Assembly: GCA_002709305.1 (NCBI GenBank)
Contig: PAQM01000006.1
Location: 351,841-415,840 of the forward strand
Reading direction: 5' to 3'
Source of the DNA: Crocinitomicaceae bacterium
GTDB taxonomy: Bacteria > Bacteroidota > Bacteroidia > Flavobacteriales_D > Crocinitomicaceae
DNA: 64,000 bases
The notes under the pieces are model-generated. The model was given only the letters and a program-made list of their open reading frames with translations. It had not been told where the DNA came from and made no database searches. This document shows positions 42,280-53,172 of this stretch, one piece after another. The translations under genes were made by a program, and so were the position numbers. Every line of letters begins with the position of its first letter. Positions within the stretch are counted from its first letter, which is position 1.

Positions 42280-44916
42280 CTATTTTAAATTTAATATCTT
42301 CTCTTCGAGAATAGCTATTTTACTTATTGTATCAGATTCTTTTTTCTTCTCTATAGATATTACGTTTTCAGGAGCTCCAGTAAGAAATTTTTTATTTTGA
42401 AGTTTCTTTTGTACTGTTTTTAAAAAGCCTTTTGAATAGTCTAATTCTGCCTGTATTTTCTTTATCTCTAATTCTACATCTATTGAATCACCAAAAGGAA
42501 TGAAATATTCATTAGTATCAATAATAAATGTATTTGAATTTTGAGGTTTTTCAATTATATATTCTATACTAGAAAGATTAGCCATTTTCAAAATAACAGG
42601 ATCAAACATAGAATTTAAATCAGAATTCTTTTTAACAAATAACTCCATTTTAACCTTATTTGCAATATTATTTTTCTTTCGAATATTACGAATATTAGTA
42701 ATAACATCCTTAACAATATTAAATTGAGATAAATAATCATTATCATTATTTAACTGATTAATATTAGGCCATGAAGCTACAATAACATCATCACCATTTT
42801 TCCTTGCACGAATTTGATGCCATAATTCCTCTGCAACAAAAGGTGTAAAAGGATGAATAAGCTTTAACAAAGATTCAAAAAAATCTATAGTACAATCTAA
42901 AGTGAATTTATCAATTGGATGCTTATAACCAGGCTTAATAATCTCTAAATACCAAGAGCAAAAATCGTCCCAAACCAATTTATATGTAGACATCAAAGCT
43001 TCTGAAATTTTAAACTTATCAAATAAATTATTAATAGTCTCCAACTCTTTATTAAACTTAATTTTAAACCAATTAATTGCAACTTTTGAAGAATCAGATT
43101 GAGGTAAATCTTCTTGAACTGACCAAGAACTAACCAAGCGATATGCATTCCATATCTTATTTGTAAAATTCCTTCCTTGTTCACACTGCGAACTATCAAA
43201 AGGTAAATCATTACCAGCTGGAGATGACAAAAGCATTCCAACACGAACACCATCAGCACCAAATTTGTTTATTAAATCAATTGGATCAGGAGAGTTACCT
43301 AAAGACTTTGACATCTTTCTCCCTAATTTATCTCTTACAATACCAGTATAATAAACATTTTTAAATGGAATTTCACTCATATATTCTTTTCCAGCAATTA
43401 TCATTCTAGCAACCCAAAAAAACATAATTTCAGGAGCTGTTACAAGGTCGTTGGTTGGATAATAATATTTTATTTCTTTGTTATTAGGGTTAGTCAATCC
43501 ATTAAATACTGATATCGGCCATAACCAACTAGAGAACCATGTGTCTAAAACATCTTCATCTTGCCTTAAATCTCCATGTGAAATAGGCTTACCTGATTTA
43601 ATAGAAGCTTTTTTTAATGCATCTTTCAATGTCTTAGCTACAACAAAATCATTTCTATCAGAACCATAATACCATGCAGGTATTCGATGTCCCCACCATA
43701 ATTGTCTAGAAATACACCAATCTCTAATGTTTTCCATCCAATGTCGGTACATATTTTTAAATTTTTCTGGATAGAATTTAATTTCCCCATCCATAACAGC
43801 ATCTAAAGCTGGCTTGGAAAACTCTTTCATATCAACAAACCATTGTAAAGAAAGCTTAGGCTCAATAATTGCATCGGTTCTTTCAGAATAACCAACTTTA
43901 TTTATATGATCTTCTGTTTTTATCAAATAACCTTTATCATAAAGTTCTTTCTCTATCAAATCACGAACAACAAAACGATCCATACCTTCAAAATGAAGTG
44001 CTTTTTCATTTAATGTGCCATCGTCATTAAGAATATCGATAGTTTCAATGTTATGTTTTTTTCCTAATTCATAATCGTTTATATCATGAGCAGGGGTTAC
44101 TTTTAAGCACCCTGTTCCAAAATCCATATCGACATAATCATCAAAAATTACGGGAATTAATCTATCAACAATAGGAACAATAACTTTTTTGCCTCTGAGA
44201 TTTGAATAACGTGCATCATTAGGATTAACACATATAGCAGAATCACCAATTATTGTTTCAGGTCTTGTAGTTGCAATTGTTATCCATTGATCATCTTCTC
44301 CATCTACCTTATACCTTACATAAAATAATTTAGAATTCACTTCTTTGTGGTGGACCTCCTCATCAGATAATGCAGTTAAAGCTTCTGGATCCCAATTTAC
44401 CATTCTAACATCTCTATAAATTTTACCTTTTTCATAAAGATCAATAAATACATCAATAACAGAATCAGAATATTCAGTATCCATTGTAAAACTAGTCCTT
44501 TCCCAATCACATGACGCTCCTATTTTTCTTAGTTGATCTAAAATAATACCACCATGCTTTTCTTTCCAATCAAAAGCATGAGACAAAAATTGATCTCTTG
44601 TAAGATCCGACTTTTTAAGTCCCTCTTCTCTTAATTTATTTACAACCTTGGCCTCTGTTGCAATAGAAGCATGGTCTGTACCTGGCACCCAACAAACATT
44701 TTTACCTAACATACGAGCGCGACGAACTAAAACGTCTTGAATAGTACAATTCAACATATGCCCCATATGTAATACACCTGTTACATTTGGAGGAGGAATA
44801 ACTACCGTATATGGCTCACGATCATCAGGCTTTGAATGAAAATATTGATTTTTCATCCAATGTAAATACCATTTCTCCTCTGATTTACTTGGATCATAAG
44901 TTTTGGGTGTCTGCAT
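42280..44916 (-). CDS. valS: Valine--tRNA ligase
   Basis: 878 residues, normal for bacterial ValRS. Class I synthetase motifs: PPPNVTGVLHMGHMLN (HIGH, about residues 39-54) and GRKMSKSLGN (KMSKS, about 533-542). The editing CP1 domain contains TTRPETIIGD and GTGCLKVTPAHDINDYELG. SFDKFKISEAL-type anticodon-binding region and a C-terminal coiled coil (IKKIQAELDYSKGFLKTVQKKLQ) follow. It ends 5 bases from the convergent M1 aminopeptidase stop and diverges from the amidohydrolase gene. Confidence 0.98.
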   Translation of the reverse strand: MQTPKTYDPSKSEEKWYLHWMKNQYFHSKPDDREPYTVVIPPPNVTGVLHMGHMLNCTIQDVLVRRARMLGKNVCWVPGTDHASIATEAKVVNKLREEGLKKSDLTRDQFLSHAFDWKEKHGGIILDQLRKIGASCDWERTSFTMDTEYSDSVIDVFIDLYEKGKIYRDVRMVNWDPEALTALSDEEVHHKEVNSKLFYVRYKVDGEDDQWITIATTRPETIIGDSAICVNPNDARYSNLRGKKVIVPIVDRLIPVIFDDYVDMDFGTGCLKVTPAHDINDYELGKKHNIETIDILNDDGTLNEKALHFEGMDRFVVRDLIEKELYDKGYLIKTEDHINKVGYSERTDAIIEPKLSLQWFVDMKEFSKPALDAVMDGEIKFYPEKFKNMYRHWMENIRDWCISRQLWWGHRIPAWYYGSDRNDFVVAKTLKDALKKASIKSGKPISHGDLRQDEDVLDTWFSSWLWPISVFNGLTNPNNKEIKYYYPTNDLVTAPEIMFFWVARMIIAGKEYMSEIPFKNVYYTGIVRDKLGRKMSKSLGNSPDPIDLINKFGADGVRVGMLLSSPAGNDLPFDSSQCEQGRNFTNKIWNAYRLVSSWSVQEDLPQSDSSKVAINWFKIKFNKELETINNLFDKFKISEALMSTYKLVWDDFCSWYLEIIKPGYKHPIDKFTLDCTIDFFESLLKLIHPFTPFVAEELWHQIRARKNGDDVIVASWPNINQLNNDNDYLSQFNIVKDVITNIRNIRKKNNIANKVKMELFVKKNSDLNSMFDPVILKMANLSSIEYIIEKPQNSNTFIIDTNEYFIPFGDSIDVELEIKKIQAELDYSKGFLKTVQKKLQNKKFLTGAPENVISIEKKKESDTISKIAILEEKILNLK

Positions 44917-45004
44917 AAATATTTATTTAAACATAAAATTAGCAATTCCATATCAAACAATCATTTGATTATAAAGCATTATTTTTGAAAATAAATAAGA
45001 AACT

Positions 45005-46654
45005 ATGAATTTTTTTAGAATTTCTATTTTACTTACAACTTTACTTGTGACTTTTTCATGTATAAGAAAGAAACATGCTGATACGATTATTCACAATGCA
45101 AAAGTATATACTATGGATAATAAAAATAACATCGAAGATGCTATTGCAATTAAAGATGGTAAAATAATAGCAGTAGGATCAGAAAGAGAAATTTTGAATA
45201 AATATCATGCAGATGAATTTATTAATGCCAAATTAAAACAAGTTTATCCAGGTTTCATTGACGCACATGGTCATATTATGTCGTATGCAAGACAAAAATT
45301 GGGTGTCAACTTAGTTGAATGCAAATCATATGATGAAATGTTGATTAAAATCAAAGAATATCAAGAAAAGAATAACTACAATTTTATAATAGGTTTTGGA
45401 TGGAATCAGTCAAATTGGGATAATGATGAAATGCCATCAAATAGTAGGTTAAATGAATTATTCCCAGATATACCTGTTTGTCTTTTTAGAATTGATGGAC
45501 ACGCTCTTTTAGCAAATGAATACCTCATTAAAAAATCTAATCTAATAAAAGAAATTAATACAAACCCCGATTTAACATCTGGTGGTTATTTAGTTTACGA
45601 CTCTCTTAAAAATTTTACTGGTGTCATGGTTGATAATGCGATGAATCCCATCCTAAATGTAATGCCAGAATTTCCAGAAAAAGAATTATCTGAAGCAATT
45701 ATATCTATTCAATCTGAATTAATTTCATATGGGATTACAGGAGTTCATGAAGCAGGTTTGAAATTTAGTGAAGTTAATTTATTTGAAAAATTAATAGAAG
45801 AAGATAAACTAAAAATTAATATATATGCAATGCTTCTTCCTACTAAAAAAAATATTGAATTTGCTCGTGAAAATGGAATATATGAAAACAAAAACTTACT
45901 AATACGAAGTTTCAAAGTTTTTGCAGATGGAGCTCTAGGCTCTCGGGGTGCATGTTTAAAAAAATCATATAATGATAAACATGGTCACAATGGTTATCTA
46001 ATCACACCTTTAAAGCGAATAAAAGAAATAATAAATTTATGCAAGAACATCGGTTACCAAATGAATACACATGCAATAGGTGATTCAACAAATAAATTAA
46101 TTTTAAAGATGTACGAAGATATTTATAAAATTAATCCGGATCATAGATGGAGAATTGAACACGCACAAATAATTGATCCGAAAGACATAAAATTATTTGG
46201 AAAATCAGGAGCATTTCCAAGCGTACAACCTTCACATGCTACTTCAGACCAAAAATGGGTAGAATCTCGTTTAGGAGAAAATAGAATTGAAGGAAGTTAT
46301 GCATATAACTCATTATTAAAAGAATATGGAATGATAGCAATTGGAACAGATTTTCCAGTTGAATTAACTGATCCATTTTTGACAATTCACTCCGCAATAA
46401 ATAGAAAAAACAAAGAAAATTTCCCTATCAATGGATTCCAGGCTAATGAGTCAATAACACTAGAACAATGTTTACGTGGTATGACTACATGGTCTTCTTA
46501 TGCTGCTTTTCAAGAAAACAAAATTGGCACAATTGAAGTTGGAAAAGATGCAACAATAGCAATATTTAATTCACCTGTATCTGCAAACAAAAGATATAGT
46601 CCAAACTATGCCTATATGACATTTATTCAAGGAGAAAAAGTACATGCTTATTGA
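45005..46654 (+). CDS. YtcJ-like amidohydrolase, lipoprotein
   Basis: 549 residues. The N-terminus is a lipoprotein signal with lipobox TFSC (Cys 19), so the enzyme is probably anchored in the periplasm or outer membrane. The amidohydrolase_3 barrel shows YPGFIDAHGHIMSYA (HxH metal ligands), FRIDGHALLAN, FKVFADGALGSRGA, MNTHAIGD and RIEHAQII (His ligands), and AIGTDFPVE (catalytic Asp), closing with GTIEVGKDATIAIF. YtcJ-type enzymes hydrolyse amides or N-formyl groups; the substrate here is unknown. A possible -7 element TATTTTTG lies at 44980-44987. Confidence 0.88.
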   Translation: MNFFRISILLTTLLVTFSCIRKKHADTIIHNAKVYTMDNKNNIEDAIAIKDGKIIAVGSEREILNKYHADEFINAKLKQVYPGFIDAHGHIMSYARQKLGVNLVECKSYDEMLIKIKEYQEKNNYNFIIGFGWNQSNWDNDEMPSNSRLNELFPDIPVCLFRIDGHALLANEYLIKKSNLIKEINTNPDLTSGGYLVYDSLKNFTGVMVDNAMNPILNVMPEFPEKELSEAIISIQSELISYGITGVHEAGLKFSEVNLFEKLIEEDKLKINIYAMLLPTKKNIEFARENGIYENKNLLIRSFKVFADGALGSRGACLKKSYNDKHGHNGYLITPLKRIKEIINLCKNIGYQMNTHAIGDSTNKLILKMYEDIYKINPDHRWRIEHAQIIDPKDIKLFGKSGAFPSVQPSHATSDQKWVESRLGENRIEGSYAYNSLLKEYGMIAIGTDFPVELTDPFLTIHSAINRKNKENFPINGFQANESITLEQCLRGMTTWSSYAAFQENKIGTIEVGKDATIAIFNSPVSANKRYSPNYAYMTFIQGEKVHAY

Positions 46655-46756
46655 ATAAATTTTCCTCTTAATTAAAAAATAAAACCAATTCAATAATCTT
46701 TAAAATTATTTAACCTTGGATTTTAAGTAAATTAGTATCAATTAATTATATAAATA

Positions 46757-48511
46757 ATGATAGATAAACTTAGACTATTTGACATCCCATATTATCAATT
46801 ACAAAACAATCCAAATGATAATATGTTTGTCTCGAAAAAAAATGGAAATTGGAATAGTATTTCAACAAAAAAGTTTTTAGATACAACAATGGATTTATCT
46901 AGGGGACTTATTGCTTTAGGAATAAAAAAAGGAGATAAAGTTGGAATTATATCATCAACAAGGTATGAATGGAACCTAATGGATATATCAATTCAACAAA
47001 TAGGCGCTATTGTTGTTCCATTTTATCCAAACATATCTGAAAAAGATTATCAATATATTATAAATGACTCAGGAGTAAAATTATGCATTATTGAAAATGA
47101 AGAACTTTTTCTTAAAATCAAGAAAATTAAAAATAACACCCCTTCTTTAAAAAACATCTACTCAATTGATGAAATAGAAGGCTGTAAGAATTGGATTGAT
47201 CTAGCAAAACTAAAAGAAACAATAAAAATTGATGAGGTAAAAAAAGAAATGAATAAAGTTAAACAAGAAGATTTAGCAACAATAATATATACCTCTGGAA
47301 CAACAGGATACCCTAAAGGAGTTATGCTTTCACATAAAAATATAATTTCCAATATAGCAGCTTGCATAGATCCAATTCCAGCAAAGGAAAATTCTAAAGT
47401 ACTTTCTTTTTTACCTGTTTGTCATATTTATGAACGTATGTTACATTATCTATATATATATTTAGGATGCTCTATATATTTTGCTGAATCATTAGAAACA
47501 ATAGGTGAAAATATTAAGGAAGTAAAACCTGATGTATTTACAGCTGTACCTAGATTAATTGAAAAAGTGTTTAACAAAATAATGGCAAAAGGAGATGAAT
47601 TAAAAGGAATTAAACGTCAATTGTTTTTTTGGGCAGTTAAAGTTGCTGAAGAATATAAAGTTATAGGAAGATCACCAATATATAATATTAAATTAAAAAT
47701 TGCTCGTAAACTCATATTCTCTAAATGGAAGGAGGCACTTGGAGGTAACATTAAAGCTATTGCTTCAGGAAGTGCTCCATTACAACCTCGTTTAGCAAGA
47801 ATATTTATTGCTGCAAATATTCCTATTCTAGAAGGATATGGACTTACCGAAACCTCACCTGTTATTTCTGTTAACTGCTTCAAAAAGGGAATTAGAATTG
47901 GAACTGTTGGAGCTCTAATTGATGGTGTTGAAGTAAAAATTGCTAAAGATGGCGAAATACTTGTCAAGGGGCCTAATGTTATGATGGGATATTATAACAA
48001 TCCTGAGGCTACATCAAATGTAATTAAAGATGGTTGGTTTCATACTGGTGACATAGGATCTTTTGAAGAAGAAAAATATTTAAAAATAACTGATAGAAAA
48101 AAAGAAATATTCAAAACATCAGGGGGGAAATATATAGCACCTCAAGCAATGGAAAATAGATTCAAAGAATCCCGTTTTATTGAACAAATAATTGTGATTG
48201 GTGAAGGTCAGAGATTCCCGTCAGCTCTTATTTTTCCTGATTTTAATTTTATTCGTCAATCGGTTAAAAATGACAAAATAAATTCTAGTTCAAATAAAGA
48301 AATAGCTAATTCTAAAGAAATTAGAAATTTAATTGACAATGAAGTAAATCAAATAAATGAAGAATATGGTAGTTGGGAAAAATTAAAGCGAATTCAAATC
48401 CTAGAAAATGAGATGACTGTAGAAAGAGGAGAATTAACACCGACACTAAAACTAAAAAGGAAAAAAATATTAGAGATTCATAATGATAAAGTGAAGAAAA
48501 TCTATGAATAA
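46757..48511 (+). CDS. Long-chain fatty acid--CoA ligase
   Basis: 584 residues. AMP-forming adenylate synthetase with IIYTSGTTGYPKGVMLSHKN (P-loop, about residues 175-194), SFLPVCHIYERM, LEGYGLTETSPVIS, and the C-terminal hinge GWFHTGDIG...KITDRKKEIFKTSGGKYIAPQ. The FadD15-like form of this length is common in Bacteroidota, where it activates fatty acids for degradation or lipid synthesis. It follows the amidohydrolase by 102 bases, with no clear promoter between, and ends 2 bases from a convergent small gene. Confidence 0.93.
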   Translation: MIDKLRLFDIPYYQLQNNPNDNMFVSKKNGNWNSISTKKFLDTTMDLSRGLIALGIKKGDKVGIISSTRYEWNLMDISIQQIGAIVVPFYPNISEKDYQYIINDSGVKLCIIENEELFLKIKKIKNNTPSLKNIYSIDEIEGCKNWIDLAKLKETIKIDEVKKEMNKVKQEDLATIIYTSGTTGYPKGVMLSHKNIISNIAACIDPIPAKENSKVLSFLPVCHIYERMLHYLYIYLGCSIYFAESLETIGENIKEVKPDVFTAVPRLIEKVFNKIMAKGDELKGIKRQLFFWAVKVAEEYKVIGRSPIYNIKLKIARKLIFSKWKEALGGNIKAIASGSAPLQPRLARIFIAANIPILEGYGLTETSPVISVNCFKKGIRIGTVGALIDGVEVKIAKDGEILVKGPNVMMGYYNNPEATSNVIKDGWFHTGDIGSFEEEKYLKITDRKKEIFKTSGGKYIAPQAMENRFKESRFIEQIIVIGEGQRFPSALIFPDFNFIRQSVKNDKINSSSNKEIANSKEIRNLIDNEVNQINEEYGSWEKLKRIQILENEMTVERGELTPTLKLKRKKILEIHNDKVKKIYE

Positions 48512-48513
48512 AA

Positions 48514-48849
48514 TTATTTACTTTTAACTGAAGTTAATTTAACTAAAGCATGATGAAATTTTGGGTAATAAGTGCCAACTTCAAATTTCATAGTAGTTAA
48601 ATAATTTCTAATCTCATATTTAGCAGGGGTACTTTTAATATTTGTTTCAACTAGATTTGTACTTGTAACTATTCCTTTTCTGTTTACTGAAATTTCATAA
48701 ATACAAAAACCATTATAAGAACCTTCAATAACAAAAGAATGATTACTTATCATTTTTCTATTATCATTAACAATACCTCCTTCTAAAATTTGACTAAAAC
48801 AAGAAGAGAAAAGAATACTAAAAAGTAATGATATATATAATTTTATCAT
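48514..48849 (-). CDS. Small secreted protein, TonB-C-like
   Basis: 111 residues from ATG 48849; a longer frame to 48915 would run into recG. A signal peptide (MIKLYISLLFSILFSSCFSQ; a lipoprotein Cys at SSC is also possible) precedes GSYNGFCIYEISVNRKGIVTSTNLVETN and a FHHALVKLT strand, reminiscent of a TonB C-terminal-like alpha/beta fold. No DNA-related motif is seen despite recG lying 31 bases upstream. Identity is uncertain; the family appears conserved in Flavobacteriia but unnamed. Confidence 0.6.
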   Translation of the reverse strand: MIKLYISLLFSILFSSCFSQILEGGIVNDNRKMISNHSFVIEGSYNGFCIYEISVNRKGIVTSTNLVETNIKSTPAKYEIRNYLTTMKFEVGTYYPKFHHALVKLTSVKSK

Positions 48850-48880
48850 AAGTACAAATCTAAAAAATATTATAAAATAC

Positions 48881-50974
48881 TTATCCAATTCGACCCCAAT
48901 CAGGTCTAGAATCAAGTATTTCTTTCAATCGATAACGTATCATATTATGTTCTTCTAATTCAATAGAAGGATCTTTTATCAAAAGTTTTTTAGCCACAGT
49001 CCTTGCCATATCAACAACTTGATAATCCTTAGACAAATCTGCTATCTTTAAATCCAATAAACCACTTTGCTGAGTACCTAATAAGTCTCCAGGCCCCCTT
49101 AATTTCAGATCAGCTTCAGCTATTTCAAAACCATCATTTGTTCTAACCATAGTTTTCATTCGTTTTTCGCTTTCATTAGAGATTTCATCTCCAGTCATTA
49201 GAACACAATAAGATTTTTCTGCACCACGGCCAACTCTACCTCTTAGTTGATGTAATTGAGATAAACCAAAACGTTCAGCACTTTCAATAATCATTAATGA
49301 TGCATTTGGCACATTAACACCTACCTCAATAACAGTAGTAGCTACCATAATTTGAGTTTCTCCTTTAATGAATCTATTCATCTCAAAATCCTTTTCTTCA
49401 GATTTCATTTGACCATGAACAATACTAACATGATATTTAGGCATCGGAAAAGTTCTAGTTAAAGAATCATAACCATCTATTAAATTATTAAAATCTAATT
49501 TAGAAGATTCCTTTATTAATGGATAAACAATATATACTTGTCTGCCTTTTTCAATTTCATTTCTAATCAGACCAAAAACAGATAAACGATTTGATTCATA
49601 CTTATGAATTGTTTTTATGGGCTTTCTTCCGGGAGGTAATTCATCTATAACAGATACGTTTAAATCGCCATAAAATGTCATTGCTAAAGTTCTAGGAATT
49701 GGCGTAGCGGTCATAATTAAAATATGAGGAGCTAAATTATTCTTTGTCCACATTCTTGCACGTTGGGCAACTCCAAATCTATGTTGTTCATCAATTACAA
49801 CTAATCCTAAATTCTGAAACTTCACAGGATCTTCTAAAAGTGCATGAGTGCCAACTAAAATATTAATTTCTCCATTTATAAGAGATTCATGAAGAATTAA
49901 CCTATCTTTTTTCTTTGTAGAACCAGTTAGTATTCCAACTCTTAAATTCATTGATTTTAATAAATCAGATATATAAACATAATGCTGATTTGCTAAAATC
50001 TCTGTAGGTGCAATAATAGCAGCTTGATAATTATTTCCAATAGCCAGTAACATTGACAAGAAGGCAACTAAAGTCTTACCAGAACCGACATCACCCTGAA
50101 GTAAACGATTCATATGATGACCAGTATTTAAATCTTTTCGAATTTCTTTAAGAACTCTTTTTTGAGCATTAGTTAAATCAAATTTAAGATGATTTTCATA
50201 AAAAATATTAAATTCATCTCCAACCTCAGTCATTACATATCCTTTAGATTTTTGCAATGTTATTTTTTTTCTAACTAATAGCTCCATTTGAAGAAAAAAT
50301 AACTCTTCAAATTTTAATCTAAATTTTGCTCTTTTAGCTTCAATTTCAGTTTTTGGGCTATGAATTAATCTAATCGCTTTTTCTTTAGAAATAAGTTTAT
50401 TTTCAATAAGCATTTCATCTGAAAATGTTTCCTCAATTTGACCATTTAACTGATTTAAAATTGACTTAATAAGTTTCTGAATAGCCTTTGAATTCAAACC
50501 TACATCATTTAATTTCTCTGTACTTGGGTATACAGGTTGATAACCTATTTCTTGATTAGAGGATATCTTAGATATTTCTGGATGAGCAATATTCCAGCGA
50601 CCTTTATAATTAGATGGTCTTCCAAATATTTGAATTTCCTTATTAACATCAAGAGAACTTTTAATCCATCGAATACCTTTAAACCAAATTAATTCAACTA
50701 TACCAGTATCATCTTGAAATTTCGCTGTAAGTCTTTTATTTCTTCCTTTACCTGATTCTAATATCGATATTATTCTGCCTTTTATTTGAACGTTTCCTTT
50801 AACCTCATATATATCTTTAACTTTATGAAATACAGAACGATCTACATAACGAAAAGGATAATATTCTAAAAAATCTCCAAAGGTAAAAACTGAAACTTCT
50901 TTTTTTAAAACCTCTGCTTTTTGTGGGCCTACACCTTTTAAAAATTCAATAGGAGTTATCAAAAAATTATTCAT
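48881..50974 (-). CDS. recG: ATP-dependent DNA helicase RecG
   Basis: 697 residues, full length. Remodels stalled forks and branch-migrates Holliday junctions. An N-terminal wedge OB-fold (GNVQIKGRIISILES, about residue 60) is followed by helicase motifs: LLQGDVGSGKTLVA (Walker A, about 292-304), VIDEQHRFG (DExH, about 392-400), TATPIPRTLA, and VATTVIEVGVNVP and QLRGRVGRG in the second RecA lobe. It lies between dsbD (41 bases upstream) and the small secreted gene on the same strand. Confidence 0.97.
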   Translation of the reverse strand: MNNFLITPIEFLKGVGPQKAEVLKKEVSVFTFGDFLEYYPFRYVDRSVFHKVKDIYEVKGNVQIKGRIISILESGKGRNKRLTAKFQDDTGIVELIWFKGIRWIKSSLDVNKEIQIFGRPSNYKGRWNIAHPEISKISSNQEIGYQPVYPSTEKLNDVGLNSKAIQKLIKSILNQLNGQIEETFSDEMLIENKLISKEKAIRLIHSPKTEIEAKRAKFRLKFEELFFLQMELLVRKKITLQKSKGYVMTEVGDEFNIFYENHLKFDLTNAQKRVLKEIRKDLNTGHHMNRLLQGDVGSGKTLVAFLSMLLAIGNNYQAAIIAPTEILANQHYVYISDLLKSMNLRVGILTGSTKKKDRLILHESLINGEINILVGTHALLEDPVKFQNLGLVVIDEQHRFGVAQRARMWTKNNLAPHILIMTATPIPRTLAMTFYGDLNVSVIDELPPGRKPIKTIHKYESNRLSVFGLIRNEIEKGRQVYIVYPLIKESSKLDFNNLIDGYDSLTRTFPMPKYHVSIVHGQMKSEEKDFEMNRFIKGETQIMVATTVIEVGVNVPNASLMIIESAERFGLSQLHQLRGRVGRGAEKSYCVLMTGDEISNESEKRMKTMVRTNDGFEIAEADLKLRGPGDLLGTQQSGLLDLKIADLSKDYQVVDMARTVAKKLLIKDPSIELEEHNMIRYRLKEILDSRPDWGRIG

Positions 50975-51015
50975 AAATCAGAATAAAAAAGCTAAAAATC
51001 TAATTTTAATAAAGT

Positions 51016-53106
51016 TCATAACCCATTGAACTCAGATAAACCTTTATCTAACCATTCTTTAAATACTTTGGGATTAGAATGATTTTGAAAATCAGCAGAA
51101 CCATTAGATAAATCTTTTCCATCTGGAGTCTGCATAATATAAAAGGGTTGAGCAGCGATACCATATTCATTAATCTGCTTTATCATCCATTTATCACCTA
51201 CTGTAACCATATTTCGAGTTCGTTTTTCTCCAATCTTAATGTTTTTCTTTTGTTCATTAACAGGCAATTCGGTTCTTTCATCAACATATAGAGATACAAT
51301 TACTAATTCTTGTTTTAGTATTTCATATACATCATTATCAACCCAAACTGATTCCTCCATTTTTCTGCAATTAACGCAATTCCAACCCGTAAAGTCTAAC
51401 AATAATGGTTTGTCAACTTTTTTAGCATAAGATAATGCTAAATCATAATCGTGAAACACATTTAAATTTTTAGAAGTAGCTAAGTGAGTACCCTCAGGTA
51501 CATTTCCATGAATATCTTTATCAATATTTTGTCCTATCCCCCTTGGTGATTCCGCATATGTACTTGGTGGAGGAAATGCATTAATCAATTTTAATGGGGC
51601 TCCCCAAAGACCTGGAATCATATAAACAACAAAAGCAAAAACAAAAATCCCAAATATTGATCTTCCAACAGAAAGTTTTTCTATTGGACTATCATGAGGT
51701 AACAATATTTTACCGAATAAATATAATGCAAGAACACTAAAAATAGCAATCCATATTGCTAGAAAAACTTCTCTCTCTAACATATGAGTCTGCCAAGCCA
51801 AATCAGCGTTGGATAAAAATTTAAAAGCTAAAGCTAACTCTAAAAACCCAAGTACAACCTTAACTGTATTTAACCAACCACCAGATTGTGGTAATGAATT
51901 TAACCAACCAGGAAATGCTGCAAATAGAGCGAACGGTAATGCTAATGCTAAAGAAAAACCAAACATTCCTATAATTGGAGTAATACCACCAGATTCAGCT
52001 GCTTTAACTAATAATGTTCCTACAATAGGACCTGTACAAGAAAATGATACTAAAGCTAAGACTAATGCCATAAAGAAAATTCCTATTATCCCTCCTCTAT
52101 CAGCATTTGAATCAGCTTTATTAATCCATGAATTTGGCATTCTTATTTCAAAAGCGCCCATAAATGATACAGCAAATACTATAAGTAAAACAAAGAATAA
52201 AATATTAAACCATGGGTTTGTAGACATTTCATTAAGTACTTCTGCTCCAAAAATTGCTGTAATAACAGTACCTAATAAAATATAAATTATAATTATAGAT
52301 ATAGCATATAAAATCGCATTGCTAATACCTTTAGCTTTTGTTTTACTTTGTTTAGTAAAAAAACTAACTGTCATGGGAATCATAGGAAAAACACAAGGAG
52401 TTAACAACGCTGCTAAACCACTTGCAAAGGAAAGTGCAAATATTGCCCATAAAGACATATTCTCAGTAGGTTGTACTTTTTTAATTTCAACTAGTTGCTT
52501 TTTGGAATCAGAAGAATCAACTTTGTTTGATATTGTATTGTTTTCATAACTAAAATCTTCTTTAACAGAATCAGAAATAATTATACTTTTTTCATTAAAT
52601 ATATCTTCTTTCTTTTCTGATATTGAGCCTTTAACATTCAATTCAAAATCAGTTGAAAAAGGAGGTAAACAATGAGTATCATCACAAGTTTGAAATGAAA
52701 ACTCACCTTTTATTTTAAAATTATTTTTAGAAATAATTTTAATTTTTTGCTTTAATTTAATTGTATTTGAATGATAAAATTGATTTTCATCAGCTAATGA
52801 ATCATAATGAAAAATTGGTTCAGGTTCACTAACATTTCCAATTAATTTAAAGTTATTAGTCTGAGGTAATAGTTTTAGTTGCGTTGGTATTCCAAAAACA
52901 TCCTTAGGTAAATAAACAGCATTAATATGCCAATTTTCTTCCATTGTTACTTTTGCCAAAATAGTAGCATTATTACCATCTTGTTGAATAGAAAAATCCC
53001 AACTCACTTTATCTTCTGGTAATTCAAGTTGAGATGAAACATGTTTCACTAATAGTGGAGAGACTATCAAAAAGAAACTAATAAATAAGACTTTTATATT
53101 TTTCAT
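51016..53106 (-). CDS. dsbD: Thiol:disulfide interchange protein DsbD family
   Basis: 696 residues from ATG 53106 (a start at 53115 adds three residues). Moves reducing power from cytoplasmic thioredoxin to periplasmic proteins. The layout is: signal peptide; periplasmic DsbD-alpha-like domain with a CDDTHC pair; eight-helix CcdA-like membrane core with LTPCVFPMIPMT and SCTGPIVGTLL (redox Cys pair); and C-terminal thioredoxin domain with FTGWNCVNCRKME (CVNC, the active pair). MIPGLWGAPLKLINAFPPP lies between core and thioredoxin domain. A -7-like TAGATTTG occurs upstream on the minus strand (53127-53134). Confidence 0.9.
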   Translation of the reverse strand: MKNIKVLFISFFLIVSPLLVKHVSSQLELPEDKVSWDFSIQQDGNNATILAKVTMEENWHINAVYLPKDVFGIPTQLKLLPQTNNFKLIGNVSEPEPIFHYDSLADENQFYHSNTIKLKQKIKIISKNNFKIKGEFSFQTCDDTHCLPPFSTDFELNVKGSISEKKEDIFNEKSIIISDSVKEDFSYENNTISNKVDSSDSKKQLVEIKKVQPTENMSLWAIFALSFASGLAALLTPCVFPMIPMTVSFFTKQSKTKAKGISNAILYAISIIIIYILLGTVITAIFGAEVLNEMSTNPWFNILFFVLLIVFAVSFMGAFEIRMPNSWINKADSNADRGGIIGIFFMALVLALVSFSCTGPIVGTLLVKAAESGGITPIIGMFGFSLALALPFALFAAFPGWLNSLPQSGGWLNTVKVVLGFLELALAFKFLSNADLAWQTHMLEREVFLAIWIAIFSVLALYLFGKILLPHDSPIEKLSVGRSIFGIFVFAFVVYMIPGLWGAPLKLINAFPPPSTYAESPRGIGQNIDKDIHGNVPEGTHLATSKNLNVFHDYDLALSYAKKVDKPLLLDFTGWNCVNCRKMEESVWVDNDVYEILKQELVIVSLYVDERTELPVNEQKKNIKIGEKRTRNMVTVGDKWMIKQINEYGIAAQPFYIMQTPDGKDLSNGSADFQNHSNPKVFKEWLDKGLSEFNGL

Positions 53107-53172
53107 ATATAACATTTAAATTAAATCAAATCTACAAATTAGCGATAAATATTCATATAAATTTAATGTAGT

